A stretch of 52,873 nucleotides of DNA from a virus. A program made the position numbers and the translations under genes. The stretch is taken from positions 1-52,873 of the IMG/VR virus record IMGVR_UViG_3300030098_001117, one strand, 5' to 3'. Each line of letters begins with the position of its first letter. Position 1 is the first letter of the stretch. The notes beneath the pieces are model-generated. The model was not told where the DNA came from. It saw nothing but the letters and a program-made list of their open reading frames with translations, and did no database searches. Positions 28,688 through 36,535 of the stretch are shown piece after piece.

Positions 28688-28969
28688 ATGATTAGCATAA
28701 ATTTAAACTGTTTTGATTGTAATGAAATGTCTACAGATGAAATCGTTAATGCAGTGATACCTCAATTAGTTACTGCTATTAAAGAAAAAGCGTATGTAAA
28801 TGGATATAAAGCCACTGATGCAGAAGCTTTAGGTCTTGTAGTAAGTAAGTTTTGCAAATGGGATAGAGGAGACATCCTTAACGTAGCTTGTGAAGCTTTA
28901 GAAGATTCAAATTTCCATGATGACGTTGCAACTATTGAAAGCAAATTATTCATGAAGGAGCAATCATAA
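28688..28969 (+). CDS. Early protein of unknown function
   Basis: 93 residues behind CAGGAG. Mostly helical, four Cys, no membrane segment ('INLNCFDCNEMSTDEIV', 'KFCKWDRGDILNVACEAL'). First gene after the second double-operator promoter. Not recognised; early host-takeover or anti-defence function is possible by position only. Confidence 0.7.
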   Translation: MISINLNCFDCNEMSTDEIVNAVIPQLVTAIKEKAYVNGYKATDAEALGLVVSKFCKWDRGDILNVACEALEDSNFHDDVATIESKLFMKEQS

Positions 28970-29205
28970 TGTTACAGGACAAAGATTACGAATTAATAAA
29001 TGACCTCTGGACATTAAGAGACAGAGAAGATTTAAAACATGATTGCATTAATTATGTAGAGTCTAACTTTCGCAAAAAGCCATTAGTTGTACTTGTGATA
29101 GATTTTTTGCAGTTAGCCGTTTCAATGAATGGTTTATCATCTAAAAATTTAGACATGATGTATGAAGATAGCCTTCAATTTGAGGAGTGTACCAATGAAT
29201 ACTAA
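28969..29205 (+). CDS. Early protein of unknown function
   Basis: 78 residues, coupled to the previous gene by a TAATG overlap. It has an acidic helical N-terminus, a hydrophobic stretch 'PLVVLVIDFLQLAVSM' (probably a buried helix rather than a membrane segment) and an acidic tail. Not recognised. Confidence 0.7.
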   Translation: MLQDKDYELINDLWTLRDREDLKHDCINYVESNFRKKPLVVLVIDFLQLAVSMNGLSSKNLDMMYEDSLQFEECTNEY

Positions 29206-29365
29206 TAAGAATTTAGAAGTGCTTTTAAATGATTTGAGCAATAAATATGATGTTGATTTATTTAATTTGCCGCTTGCTTCAGTTAAAGAAGTTTTAAATG
29301 ATAAGGACTGGAACGCTTTGCATCAAGTAATAAAGTACGGCAACTCTAAACAGAACAATGAATAA
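29195..29365 (+). CDS. Early small protein of unknown function
   Basis: 56 residues from ATG 29195, chosen for GAGGAG 8 nt upstream. 'LEVLLNDLSNKYDVDLFNLPL' is predicted helical. It overlaps both neighbours. Not recognised. Confidence 0.65.
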   Translation: MNTNKNLEVLLNDLSNKYDVDLFNLPLASVKEVLNDKDWNALHQVIKYGNSKQNNE

Positions 29366-30311
29366 TACAGTCTTACAGAAACTAATATATATGTACCAAG
29401 ACGTACATTATCTAAATGAAAGAGTTGGTATGCCACCGCATTTTAATCTAATGGTTGAACCTATACCTGAAAATGTAAGGCAAGAGTATTTCAAGGCTAT
29501 GAGCCAAGAGATACAACAGGCAGCAAAGTTCTACATAGACCAAAAAGATGAACACAACATATTAAGCGAACAGGAAGTAGAAAAAATTATTCCTGCTATG
29601 CCTGTATATGCACCCTACAAACTTTTATTCATACAGATAGAAACACCTGATGCAGTAATGAATGTGCTAGTGCGTGAATTGGACTATACTGCTGAGGAAA
29701 CAGACGAACCTATTTTCTTGATGTCTATGCTTATGTATGACAGAGAAAATGGATATTTTGTGCATGACTATTCTCAGTATGCGTTTACATTTCATAAAGG
29801 GGAAGTGTTCATTGAAGGGTTAGGCGAAAGTGGTAAAACACTTACGGCAGAGGATTATACATATTGGGTTCAAGGGCATTTTGTAGATTACATAATCACT
29901 GACCCTGATGAACAAGGGCAATATACAAATGTATCACTAAATATTTGGACTAAAATGGTATCAAGTGCGTTTATCACGTTGAACATTATGTTGAATTATC
30001 CTGAGATTACTCAGTCAAAAGATGTGCAAGGTAGACCAAACACAACCGATGGTCACACGAGGTTAAAAAAGTTTACGCATACTGTCTTGGCAGAGAGACC
30101 TAGCTATGAGCATAAAACTTTGAAGCTAGATATGTATGGAAACGATGAAGCAGGTGGTGGTTGTGGAAACAGTAGGTCAAGTGGTACTGCGTTCCATAGT
30201 GTGAGAAAACATATTAGAAAACTGGCTAATGGCAAAACAACTTTTGTGAAGGCACACTTCAGGGGTTCTAAAGATGTTGGTATCATAGATAAAGATTACG
30301 AGGTGAAATAA
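29358..30311 (+). CDS. 317-residue early protein of unknown function
   Basis: It overlaps the previous gene by 8 bp and the HTH gene by 1 bp. The N-terminal ~200 residues are mixed alpha/beta ('APYKLLFIQIETPDAVMNVL', 'FVDYIITDPDEQGQY'). The C-terminal ~60 residues are basic and include 'GTAFHSVRKHIRKLANGK' followed by 'FVKAHFRGSKDVG', a pattern I associate with uncharacterised phage proteins. No catalytic motif is recognisable. It is the largest unknown early gene. Confidence 0.8.
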   Translation: MNNTVLQKLIYMYQDVHYLNERVGMPPHFNLMVEPIPENVRQEYFKAMSQEIQQAAKFYIDQKDEHNILSEQEVEKIIPAMPVYAPYKLLFIQIETPDAVMNVLVRELDYTAEETDEPIFLMSMLMYDRENGYFVHDYSQYAFTFHKGEVFIEGLGESGKTLTAEDYTYWVQGHFVDYIITDPDEQGQYTNVSLNIWTKMVSSAFITLNIMLNYPEITQSKDVQGRPNTTDGHTRLKKFTHTVLAERPSYEHKTLKLDMYGNDEAGGGCGNSRSSGTAFHSVRKHIRKLANGKTTFVKAHFRGSKDVGIIDKDYEVK

Positions 30312-30517
30312 TGACAGGTGAAGAACTAAAAGAATTAAGAAAAGATACTAATACAACTCAATCTGAAATTGCAGATTATTTGGGTTACTACACAAATGGT
30401 ATACCAAATAGGTCAGTAATTTCTAGATGGGAAAAGGGCAGAACACCCATAAACCCTCGTATCAGTATGTTGCTAGCACAATTTTTTAAAAAAATAGAAG
30501 AAAAGGAGACAGTTTAG
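30311..30517 (+). CDS. Small XRE-type HTH protein
   Basis: 68 residues. 'ELRKDTNTTQSEIADYLGYY' and 'RSVISRWEKGRTPINPRI' form a classic XRE HTH. It is coupled to the previous gene by TAATG. A candidate reader of the palindromic operators. Confidence 0.8.
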   Translation: MTGEELKELRKDTNTTQSEIADYLGYYTNGIPNRSVISRWEKGRTPINPRISMLLAQFFKKIEEKETV

Positions 30518-30519
30518 TC

Positions 30520-30999
30520 ATGGATTATATATACACATTTTTTGTTGACCCCAAAGAAAGAATCATACAACATAAAAAAATAAGTCAAAAAGACTGGTAT
30601 GAAGAAATGAGAGCAGATATAGGTTGCAGGCTTATAGAAACTCAAGCAGTCATAGATGCACCTGCAACTCGTTGGTGGGGAGACGAAGAAGGTCTATTAA
30701 AAAGTGATGAAGAAAGATATTTTTTCAAATTTTCTACATTACAAAATATAGACAATGGCATCAGAGTTTATGACCACAGTAAAGCAACAAAGGATTATAT
30801 AAAAAACTTTGATTCTTTTTGGACTCCACCAATAGTTTGGGAGTTTTGTGGTCCATGTTTTTTTACTGGTGTAACAGAGACAGAGGAAGGGGAAGATTTA
30901 GCAAGCGTACAGTTGCCCCTTTGGCAATTTGCTCAGTGCATAGAGTTTATGCACGAAGGTTATCAAGTAGAACCTTCTATTGAATTTATTAGTATATGA
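30520..30999 (+). CDS. Early protein of unknown function
   Basis: 159 residues, aromatic-rich. 'FVDPKERIIQHKKI' and 'IGCRLIETQAVIDAP' near the start vaguely recall DUF3846-type phage proteins, but I am not sure. 'WTPPIVWEFCGPCFFTG' lies in the second half. No signal peptide. Behind AAGGAGA. It ends in an ATGA overlap with the next small gene. Confidence 0.7.
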   Translation: MDYIYTFFVDPKERIIQHKKISQKDWYEEMRADIGCRLIETQAVIDAPATRWWGDEEGLLKSDEERYFFKFSTLQNIDNGIRVYDHSKATKDYIKNFDSFWTPPIVWEFCGPCFFTGVTETEEGEDLASVQLPLWQFAQCIEFMHEGYQVEPSIEFISI

Positions 31000-31154
31000 G
31001 AAAAGCAACACAAAATCATTTATTACGTCACGAACCTAAATGTGGTTCTAGGGGAAAGAAAACAAGTATAGGCAGAGGAAATGTTGGAACATCCACCATG
31101 AACAAACACAAAAAGCGTATGCGTAAAGCTAAATATAGGGGACAAGGCAAATGA
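30996..31154 (+). CDS. 52-residue very basic protein
   Basis: An ORF from ATG 30996 to TGA 31154, joined to both neighbours by ATGA overlaps (30996-30999 and 31151-31154), which argues strongly that it is translated. Rich in Lys/Arg/Gly: 'CGSRGKKTSIGRGN', 'MNKHKKRMRKAKYRGQG'. It resembles small basic proteins seen in other tailed phages; nucleic-acid binding is likely from charge. Confidence 0.7.
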   Translation: MRKATQNHLLRHEPKCGSRGKKTSIGRGNVGTSTMNKHKKRMRKAKYRGQGK

Positions 31155-31408
31155 AAGACATTGAAGATTTTAAAGATGAATGGAGAAATGAGGTAAAGTC
31201 TGACGTAACATTTAAAGAAATTAATTTACCTAAAGATAAGTATTTGCAAGCAAAAAAAGATACAAGAATAACTGCTAGAGCCAATCAAGAATATCAAGAT
31301 AAATTAAAAGAAATGTCTAAAACTTATAATCTAGCAGAAGGAGTTTTACTTTCTTATATGATTGATTATTTTTATGAACACTTAATGGAGAAAACAAATG
31401 AAAGATAA
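31151..31408 (+). CDS. Possible ribbon-helix-helix protein
   Basis: 85 residues. The C-terminal half has a short strand 'TRITARANQ' then two helices ('EYQDKLKEMSKTY' and 'AEGVLLSYMIDYFYEHL'), the layout of a ribbon-helix-helix DNA-binding fold. Lys-rich N-terminus. Coupled by ATGA to the basic protein before it. Confidence 0.6.
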   Translation: MKDIEDFKDEWRNEVKSDVTFKEINLPKDKYLQAKKDTRITARANQEYQDKLKEMSKTYNLAEGVLLSYMIDYFYEHLMEKTNER

Positions 31409-31556
31409 TACTTATGGCGATTATTCTAAAGAAGAAGAATATGGACAAGCACCTACAGAGCCACATGATGAATATGGCAGACCTGTTAAAAAAAGGAAAA
31501 TGCCTAAGAACTGGGCAAAAAAAATAGCTGCTTACAACAACAATAGAAGAAATTAA
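31398..31556 (+). CDS. 52-residue early protein
   Basis: ATG 31398 starts inside the previous gene (11-bp overlap) and ends at TAA 31554-31556, directly before the next ATG. Acidic, Tyr-rich first half and Lys-rich second half ('KKRKMPKNWAKKIAAY'). Function unknown. Confidence 0.6.
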   Translation: MKDNTYGDYSKEEEYGQAPTEPHDEYGRPVKKRKMPKNWAKKIAAYNNNRRN

Positions 31557-31706
31557 ATGACTAAATTTAGAGATATTCTATTTTATACAGTAATAGGTTT
31601 ATTGTTTGGGTGTTTTGTATTGGCATTAATGCTAATTTGTTTGCCTTATTATTTGGGCAGGGAACTATGGCATAGATTAGAAGATTGGCAAATGAATAGA
31701 AATTAA
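31557..31706 (+). CDS. 49-residue single-pass membrane protein
   Basis: It begins immediately after the previous stop. One strong hydrophobic segment (~9-33, 'FYTVIGLLFGCFVLALMLIC') sits between basic ends. Possible early membrane effector (superinfection exclusion or anti-holin); not recognised. Confidence 0.6.
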   Translation: MTKFRDILFYTVIGLLFGCFVLALMLICLPYYLGRELWHRLEDWQMNRN

Positions 31707-31725
31707 TAAAAAAATGGGGGAGAAA

Positions 31726-31890
31726 ATGTACGAAGTATTTAAGTACGATAAGAAGAATAGCTATTTCAATAACTTCTATAACTGGTGGGCATTAGACTGT
31801 GAGGAAAAAAGAGGATTCGGACAAAAGCCTTACACAGACGAAGAAGCTATAGCTAAATTTAACCAGTATTACGGTCATTACAATAAATAA
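31726..31890 (+). CDS. 54-residue Tyr/Asn-rich early protein
   Basis: ATG 31726 has GGGGGAG just before it. Aromatic-rich: 'YFNNFYNWWALDCEEKRG', 'TDEEAIAKFNQYYG'. Last gene before a fresh promoter at 31891. Function unknown. Confidence 0.55.
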   Translation: MYEVFKYDKKNSYFNNFYNWWALDCEEKRGFGQKPYTDEEAIAKFNQYYGHYNK

Positions 31891-31919
31891 TTGTTCAAAT
31901 TTTAACCAGTTGGTAAAAT
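31891..31919 (+). promoter_or_regulatory. Plus-strand promoter before the second oxygenase
   Basis: TTGTTC (31891-31896), 17 bp, TAAAAT (31914-31919). The spacer holds a near-palindrome around TTTTAACCA/TGGTAAAA. It would drive the 62-residue gene and the oxygenase. Confidence 0.5.
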
Positions 31920-31946
31920 AGACCTTTAATCATGGGGGGAAATGCA

Positions 31947-32135
31947 ATGACGCAATATGATTATAAAGTTGATTCGGTTAGACAAAGATTGAAGGCTGAA
32001 GAATTGGATAGACAAATAGAATCTTACTATGCTGATTCTAAAATGGTCAGAACTAGATATAGGAGTGGACGTATTTTGATAAAATACAAAGACCCTAATC
32101 TACATTCAGTTGAAATATTTGAAGAACCTATATGA
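31947..32135 (+). CDS. Small protein coupled to the oxygenase
   Basis: 62 residues from ATG 31947, chosen because GGGGGG lies ~8 nt before it. Charged helix then short strands ('RYRSGRILIKYKDPN'). Its stop overlaps the oxygenase ATG (ATGA). Function unknown. Confidence 0.65.
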   Translation: MTQYDYKVDSVRQRLKAEELDRQIESYYADSKMVRTRYRSGRILIKYKDPNLHSVEIFEEPI

Positions 32136-32692
32136 ATAGTTGGTGGTACGCTTGGGATGCAGAACTTTCTGAGTCTGCTTGTGATGAACTTCGTATGCTC
32201 ATTACCCAAGTTGACACCAAGCTAGGAGAAGTTGGTCACGACAATACCAGTCTTAACAAAAAGATAAGGTCATCTGAAATAGTAGGCATTGATTACAACA
32301 ATCCTTATTCAGACTTTATCAATAGCCTTGTCTACAAATATATAGTCATGGCTAATAGGGAAAGTTTTGGCTTTAACTTAAATGGAATGTATGAGTTCCA
32401 ATTAGGTAAATATAAATCAGGAGACTTTTACACTGAGCACATGGACTGTAACTTGTTAAATAATGCTTCTCAAAGAAAGCTAAGTGTTACTGTTCAGCTT
32501 AGTCACAGCAAGGAATATGAAGGTGGAGACTTTGTTTTTACTAAAGATATACCCACACCTGACCAAGAATTAATTAGGCAAAAGGGCACAGTTATCGTGT
32601 TTCCTTCTTTCTTATATCATCAAGTAATGCCTGTTACCAAAGGAACTAGATATTCTTTAGTGGGTTGGTATGAGGGTAATGATTGGATTTAG
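32132..32692 (+). CDS. 2OG-Fe(II) oxygenase (PiuC/PHYHIP-like)
   Basis: 186 residues. Iron ligands H103-x-D105 in 'YTEHMDC' and H163 in 'LYHQVMPV', with 2OG-binding R173 in 'KGTRYSL'. 'RKLSVTVQLS', 'YEGGDF' and 'KGTVIVFPS' are the family strands. It opens with 'NSWWYAWDAELSESACDEL', as in other phage hydroxylases of this type. Substrate unknown: protein side chains and nucleobases are both known targets of the superfamily. It is the last gene of the early plus-strand block and meets the late block head-on. Confidence 0.88.
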   Translation: MNSWWYAWDAELSESACDELRMLITQVDTKLGEVGHDNTSLNKKIRSSEIVGIDYNNPYSDFINSLVYKYIVMANRESFGFNLNGMYEFQLGKYKSGDFYTEHMDCNLLNNASQRKLSVTVQLSHSKEYEGGDFVFTKDIPTPDQELIRQKGTVIVFPSFLYHQVMPVTKGTRYSLVGWYEGNDWI

Positions 32693-32712
32693 AGAAGGGC
32701 AGAACGAATGTC

Positions 32713-32946
32713 CTACCCAGTATTCTCTCCACTTTTCTCACTTTGATACTTGATGTTCAACCCTGCTAGGGTACAAAGCCGATTTTTTTCATCAAGTCCT
32801 TTTGGAGTAATAGCAAAGCCTTCTTCTTCTTTGGCTACAAAGCCGTCGTTGACTACTTCTTCTAAATGTTCTTGTGGTGTTTCTTCTTTGAACATTACTG
32901 ACAGTATTGCCCCAAGTCTTTTGTTCTGTTTCTTTGACAGTGCCAT
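32713..32946 (-). CDS. Small protein at the end of the lysis operon
   Basis: 77 residues from ATG 32946, which overlaps the endolysin stop as TGATG. 'SKKQNKRLGAILSVMFKEETPQ' and 'VNDGFVAKEEEGFAITPKGL' suggest a small winged-helix-like fold. Not recognised. Confidence 0.65.
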   Translation of the reverse strand: MALSKKQNKRLGAILSVMFKEETPQEHLEEVVNDGFVAKEEEGFAITPKGLDEKNRLCTLAGLNIKYQSEKSGENTG

Positions 32947-33392
32947 CAGACAGCGTACCACTCTCCACCTTGAAACATAATAGCTTCCGCTTCTCTGCGT
33001 CTAACTAAACCATTTAATACTTCACCACCTGCTTTATTCCATCTTTTCATTTGTGCAGGAACTTCGTCATACTTACCTTCATTCAAAACTTTTAACATTG
33101 TGCTTTCTTGTAAGTTTCCTGAACCTAAGTTAAAGACCCAAGCAACCAATGCATCAAATTGACATTGCTTGAGAGGAACTTTGACCATCTTATTTATATA
33201 ATCTTCATATTCAGGCAGTTCTTCCTGTAATAAATGTTCTGCTTCATCTTGGTTAATCTTGTCGCCTTCCCTAACTCCTTTTATAGTTCCATATCCTATT
33301 GTCCAGATTCCTACGCTGTCCTGATACGCTTCTAACCTACAACCTTCAAACTTTTTAATTAACGAGATTCCTTCTTCGCTTATTATTTGCAT
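32946..33392 (-). CDS. Endolysin, T4-lysozyme type (GH24 muramidase)
   Basis: 148 residues from ATG 33392, with GGGGAG six bases upstream; an in-frame extension to 33509 lies inside the nuclease gene. The catalytic set is E16-8aa-D25-5aa-T31 ('KFEGCRLEAYQDSVGIWTIGYGT'-type block), exactly the GH24 spacing. No signal peptide or signal-anchor, so it needs a holin. It cuts the glycan of peptidoglycan. Downstream of the nuclease and membrane protein genes. Confidence 0.95.
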   Translation of the reverse strand: MQIISEEGISLIKKFEGCRLEAYQDSVGIWTIGYGTIKGVREGDKINQDEAEHLLQEELPEYEDYINKMVKVPLKQCQFDALVAWVFNLGSGNLQESTMLKVLNEGKYDEVPAQMKRWNKAGGEVLNGLVRRREAEAIMFQGGEWYAV

Positions 33393-33393
33393 A

Positions 33394-33789
33394 TTATTCT
33401 CCCCAAGTTCCATCTTCTCGGACTTTGGCTTTCTTAGTACCACCCCAATATTCCACTGCATGACCTTCATCAATAAGCGTCTTACAAATGTCATTACCTT
33501 CTGCATCATAGGGTATTCCTAATATTCTTCCGTATTTGCCTTTTCCTAAAGATTTAACTTTAAATGTGCCTTCGCACAATTCTATTAATCTTTCTTTAGC
33601 TTTAAGACCTAATGCCTTTTCAGCTAAGTTCCTTGTTCTGCTCTCAGGGGTATCTATCCCTGCGAGCCTTACCCTTTGTTTGTGTAATTGAACATCAAAG
33701 CCTAAGTCCAACGTACAATCAAGGGTGTCCCCATCAACCACCCTGTCTAGAGTTGCTCTGTATACAAAAGCGTCAGGGGATTCACTCAT
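33394..33789 (-). CDS. Thermonuclease-like nuclease (SNase family)
   Basis: 131 residues. 'RVVDGDTLDCTLDLGF' (16-31), 'RVRLAGIDTPESR' (39-51) and 'GKYGRILGIPY' are the SNase motifs holding the Ca-binding Asp and catalytic Arg/Glu. No signal peptide is visible. Lies inside the lysis operon; it may degrade leftover host DNA during lysis or act earlier. ATGA overlap with the gene before it. Confidence 0.9.
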   Translation of the reverse strand: MSESPDAFVYRATLDRVVDGDTLDCTLDLGFDVQLHKQRVRLAGIDTPESRTRNLAEKALGLKAKERLIELCEGTFKVKSLGKGKYGRILGIPYDAEGNDICKTLIDEGHAVEYWGGTKKAKVREDGTWGE

Positions 33790-33974
33790 TTCTTAGGTGC
33801 TACTTCTTTAGCCTTTCCCACGTTCAAGGCACACCAATCTAGGACTTTGTAAATCTTTCCTATGATTTGGTCGTCTTTAGGTGTTGGTGTTAAGGCACAC
33901 ACCAAAGATGCAGCCATAACAATAAAGGGAATAACTTGTGCTACTCTAACTAGCCACTCTATGATTTCTAACAT
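33786..33974 (-). CDS. Small membrane protein, holin candidate
   Basis: 62 residues with one hydrophobic segment (~8-29, 'VRVAQVIPFIVMAASLVCAL') and a cytoplasmic-type tail 'TPTPKDDQIIGKIYKVLDW'. This layout is common in small phage proteins next to lysozymes. It lies between the spanins and the nuclease-endolysin pair. A holin or anti-holin role is inferred. Confidence 0.65.
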   Translation of the reverse strand: MLEIIEWLVRVAQVIPFIVMAASLVCALTPTPKDDQIIGKIYKVLDWCALNVGKAKEVAPKK

Positions 33975-34018
33975 AATTACCTCCTACTATGTTTAGATAG
34001 GATTGATTCTATAACAGA

Positions 34019-34393
34019 TTATTCCTTTTTTGTATCATCTTCTTCTTTATCTAGACTTCTGTAATACTTAATGATGCTTAAAATATCTTTTGTATATCTG
34101 GTTATTTCAGCCATGTCCATGCTTAGATTTTCGTATTCTTTACTGGTTAAGGAGTAATAAGCACGCTTCGGAGCATCTCCATTTTCAAGATTTTTAAGAT
34201 ATTCTTCCATTCTTTCTGGGGTCATAACCTCCCAATCAACATCAGATAAACTCATGGGATATGGTAGAGGTGGGTGATAAATAGGTGGTCTTTCAGATAT
34301 TGTTTTGACCTGCACTGGTTTTACTTGCGGTTGCATTAGAGAACAACTCGCCATAAATATACTAAGACTAATTACTGCTAGGTGCTTCATCAA
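34019..34393 (-). CDS. Outer-membrane lipoprotein, o-spanin-like
   Basis: 124 residues. Signal peptide with lipobox 'IFMASC' (Cys17), then a proline-rich stretch 'RPPIYHPPLPYP', then a helical, charged C-terminus. Overlaps the upstream i-spanin gene by 26 bp, as Rz/Rz1-type pairs do. It would sit in the inner leaflet of the outer membrane and pair with the i-spanin to fuse membranes at the end of lysis. Confidence 0.75.
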   Translation of the reverse strand: MMKHLAVISLSIFMASCSLMQPQVKPVQVKTISERPPIYHPPLPYPMSLSDVDWEVMTPERMEEYLKNLENGDAPKRAYYSLTSKEYENLSMDMAEITRYTKDILSIIKYYRSLDKEEDDTKKE

Positions 34394-34772
34394 ACTGGTT
34401 TGGATTACTTAACTTTTCAAGAGTTGCCATGACTCTTGCTGATGCTTTATTAATTCTATTCTGTAAATCTTCTGGGTTTGCTAACGCAGATTCATCTAAA
34501 TCTAAGTTGGAAAATGTTTTTCTTAGCCTATTAACATCTTTCATGGCTTGTCTATTTTCCTCAGCGAGATTATTCATCTGCTGTTGCTGTTGTTTTGCTT
34601 GTTCTAAATGCCTTTCTATGGCTTCGTTCTGTTCTTGTATTTGTGTCTCAAGGACTATTTGATTCCCTTTCAGGGTAGCTATCTGGTCGTTTAGATAATC
34701 AATGTAATACCAAGAACTTGCTAATGTTACTAATAACAATCCGCCTAGTATTAGTGATAATTTCATTCCCAT
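34368..34772 (-). CDS. i-spanin-like protein (Rz-like)
   Basis: 134 residues: an N-terminal membrane anchor (~5-23, 'LSLILGGLLLVTLASSWYY') and then a long periplasmic coiled coil with a Gln-rich run ('QAKQQQQQMNNLAEENRQ'). That is the inner-membrane spanin layout. It overlaps the cyclase gene by 10 bp and the o-spanin gene by 26 bp, so lysis and the curli-like cassette share one transcript. Confidence 0.78.
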   Translation of the reverse strand: MGMKLSLILGGLLLVTLASSWYYIDYLNDQIATLKGNQIVLETQIQEQNEAIERHLEQAKQQQQQMNNLAEENRQAMKDVNRLRKTFSNLDLDESALANPEDLQNRINKASARVMATLEKLSNPNQFDEAPSSN

Positions 34773-36535
34773 GTATACACTTGTAATGGTTTTTCTTTAC
34801 CTTTGACCTTCAAAGGCTCTAATTTTTTTAAATTATAGTCACTCTTTATAGCAGTATTGTAACCAATGAGCAAATCTACTCCTGCTTCTTTAGTGCCACT
34901 TTCTAACCTTGCACCTGTATTAACTGCATCACCTATTGCCGTATAGTCAAATCTTGATTCACTGCCCATATTTCCTATCACTGCATATCCAGTATTGATG
35001 CCTATGCCTATAGCAACAGGCGGTAAATCCTTTTCAGCTAGTTCTTCACTCAGCAATTCCATATTCTTTTTTATATCTAAAGCACAATCTATAGCCTTAT
35101 TTTCATGGAAATCTTGGTCTAAAGGAGCATTGAATATAGCCATCATTGCATCCCCTATGTATTTATCCACCATCCCCCCATGAGCCTGAACTGCTTTTTG
35201 TTGAGCAGTAAGTGCTTTATTCATAATATAAGTTACATCTTGGGGATCTAATTTTTCTGACATTGAGGTAAACCCACGAACATCAGTAAATAAAAATGAT
35301 GCATAGCGAGTTTCTCCGCCTAGCTTTAACAAATTTGGATTTTTTTGTAACTCTTTTACCTGTCTTGGGTCTAGGTAATGCTCAAATTGTTTTTTAATCT
35401 GCTGTCTTAATTTGTATTGCTCTCTAAATCTCATATAGAAAGCTACAGAACCAGTTATAAATTGAGATATTAATGCCCAAGTTACATCTATTAGTAATCC
35501 TTGTTGAATAGTCCAGAAGCCAAAATAAGCCGTTGTAAGCATTAAAGATATAAATAGGGTAATACCAAGCGTAATACCAAAAACGTGCAGGAGAAGCCAC
35601 GCAAATAGCACTGAGAGGGCAAATATACCTACCTCTAGTGCTAAAGCATAGTCAGGAACATAAGGACTGTTTTCAATAAGTATAGACTCTGCTAATGCAG
35701 CCTGAATCTTATGTGGTTCCAAAAGTTGATTATTAGGAACAGCTAATTGGGGCATTATTCCTTTTGCAGTAAAACCAACAAATACAAACTTATTTTCTAC
35801 ATCCATTTCTTTGAGGTCTGTCTGCGGAGTATCTACCCACGAAACCCATTTACGACCAAGAGCATCAGTTTTCACAGGCAGTAAACCTTTTACTCTTATT
35901 TCCTCTATTCCTAATTCATTAGTTTTGATAACGTATGTATCAGCACCAGTTAATATTTTTAATACTTCAGTACCATACGCAGGGACCCAACCATCAGGAG
36001 TTCTTAGCAATAAAGGTAATCTTCTTATCAATGAATCAACTTCTACTCTAGCAACTGCTATACCTTGATTGGCGTTCTCTTTAAGTATATCTATATTTTG
36101 AATAACCCCCTGTGCATCTATACCACCTTTGTCATCACCCATAATGACAGTTCCTGTTGTCGGTGGAAAATCTCCGTTATCATTTTCAAACATTGCCAAG
36201 ATACTTGGTGCGTAAGATAAGGCTTCAGAGAATTCTGCATCTCCGCCAAATCTATCTGGTTGAGGAAAGGCAACTACCCAACCGACACCTATTGCTCCAC
36301 TATTTAAAATTTCTACCTGTATTTCAGCGAGCCTTTGTCTACTCAGTGGGTAGCCACCCTCTCTAGTTATATCATCTTCTGTGATATTAAGTATAGTGAA
36401 ATATCCAGAAGGCTGTTGTTCTGGAACTAATACATCAAATGTTTTTAGTTTTAAGGTTTCACGTGGAACGTTTTCAAACACTAAAGGCATACCCAATAGA
36501 ACTAAAAGAACTATTGGTATTACCCTCTTAATCAT
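34763..36535 (-). CDS. CHASE2-domain transmembrane adenylate cyclase (class III)
   Basis: 590 residues. Order: N-terminal anchor (~4-20), periplasmic CHASE2 sensor (~25-290), three membrane helices (~297-368), a short coiled linker ('QYKLRQQIKKQFEHYLDPRQ') and a catalytic domain (~408-590). Metal Asp D418 ('FTDVRGFTS') and D462 ('IGDAMMAIF'), purine-binding K458 with T532, and transition-state N539 and R543 ('AVNTGARLE') are all present, so the enzyme should be active and make cAMP. The Lys/Thr pair is the class IIIb type. It overlaps curlin 2 by 8 bp and the i-spanin gene by 10 bp. Bacterial CHASE2 cyclases are often neighbours of FecR-domain genes, as here. Confidence 0.93.
   Translation of the reverse strand: MIKRVIPIVLLVLLGMPLVFENVPRETLKLKTFDVLVPEQQPSGYFTILNITEDDITREGGYPLSRQRLAEIQVEILNSGAIGVGWVVAFPQPDRFGGDAEFSEALSYAPSILAMFENDNGDFPPTTGTVIMGDDKGGIDAQGVIQNIDILKENANQGIAVARVEVDSLIRRLPLLLRTPDGWVPAYGTEVLKILTGADTYVIKTNELGIEEIRVKGLLPVKTDALGRKWVSWVDTPQTDLKEMDVENKFVFVGFTAKGIMPQLAVPNNQLLEPHKIQAALAESILIENSPYVPDYALALEVGIFALSVLFAWLLLHVFGITLGITLFISLMLTTAYFGFWTIQQGLLIDVTWALISQFITGSVAFYMRFREQYKLRQQIKKQFEHYLDPRQVKELQKNPNLLKLGGETRYASFLFTDVRGFTSMSEKLDPQDVTYIMNKALTAQQKAVQAHGGMVDKYIGDAMMAIFNAPLDQDFHENKAIDCALDIKKNMELLSEELAEKDLPPVAIGIGINTGYAVIGNMGSESRFDYTAIGDAVNTGARLESGTKEAGVDLLIGYNTAIKSDYNLKKLEPLKVKGKEKPLQVYTWE

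Noticed and set aside
28648-28695. 15-codon frame (MLNNKLSRK...) just after the second early promoter
   Set aside because: Possible leader peptide, but no ribosome site before it and the real gene has a strong one at 28677; not listed as a gene.
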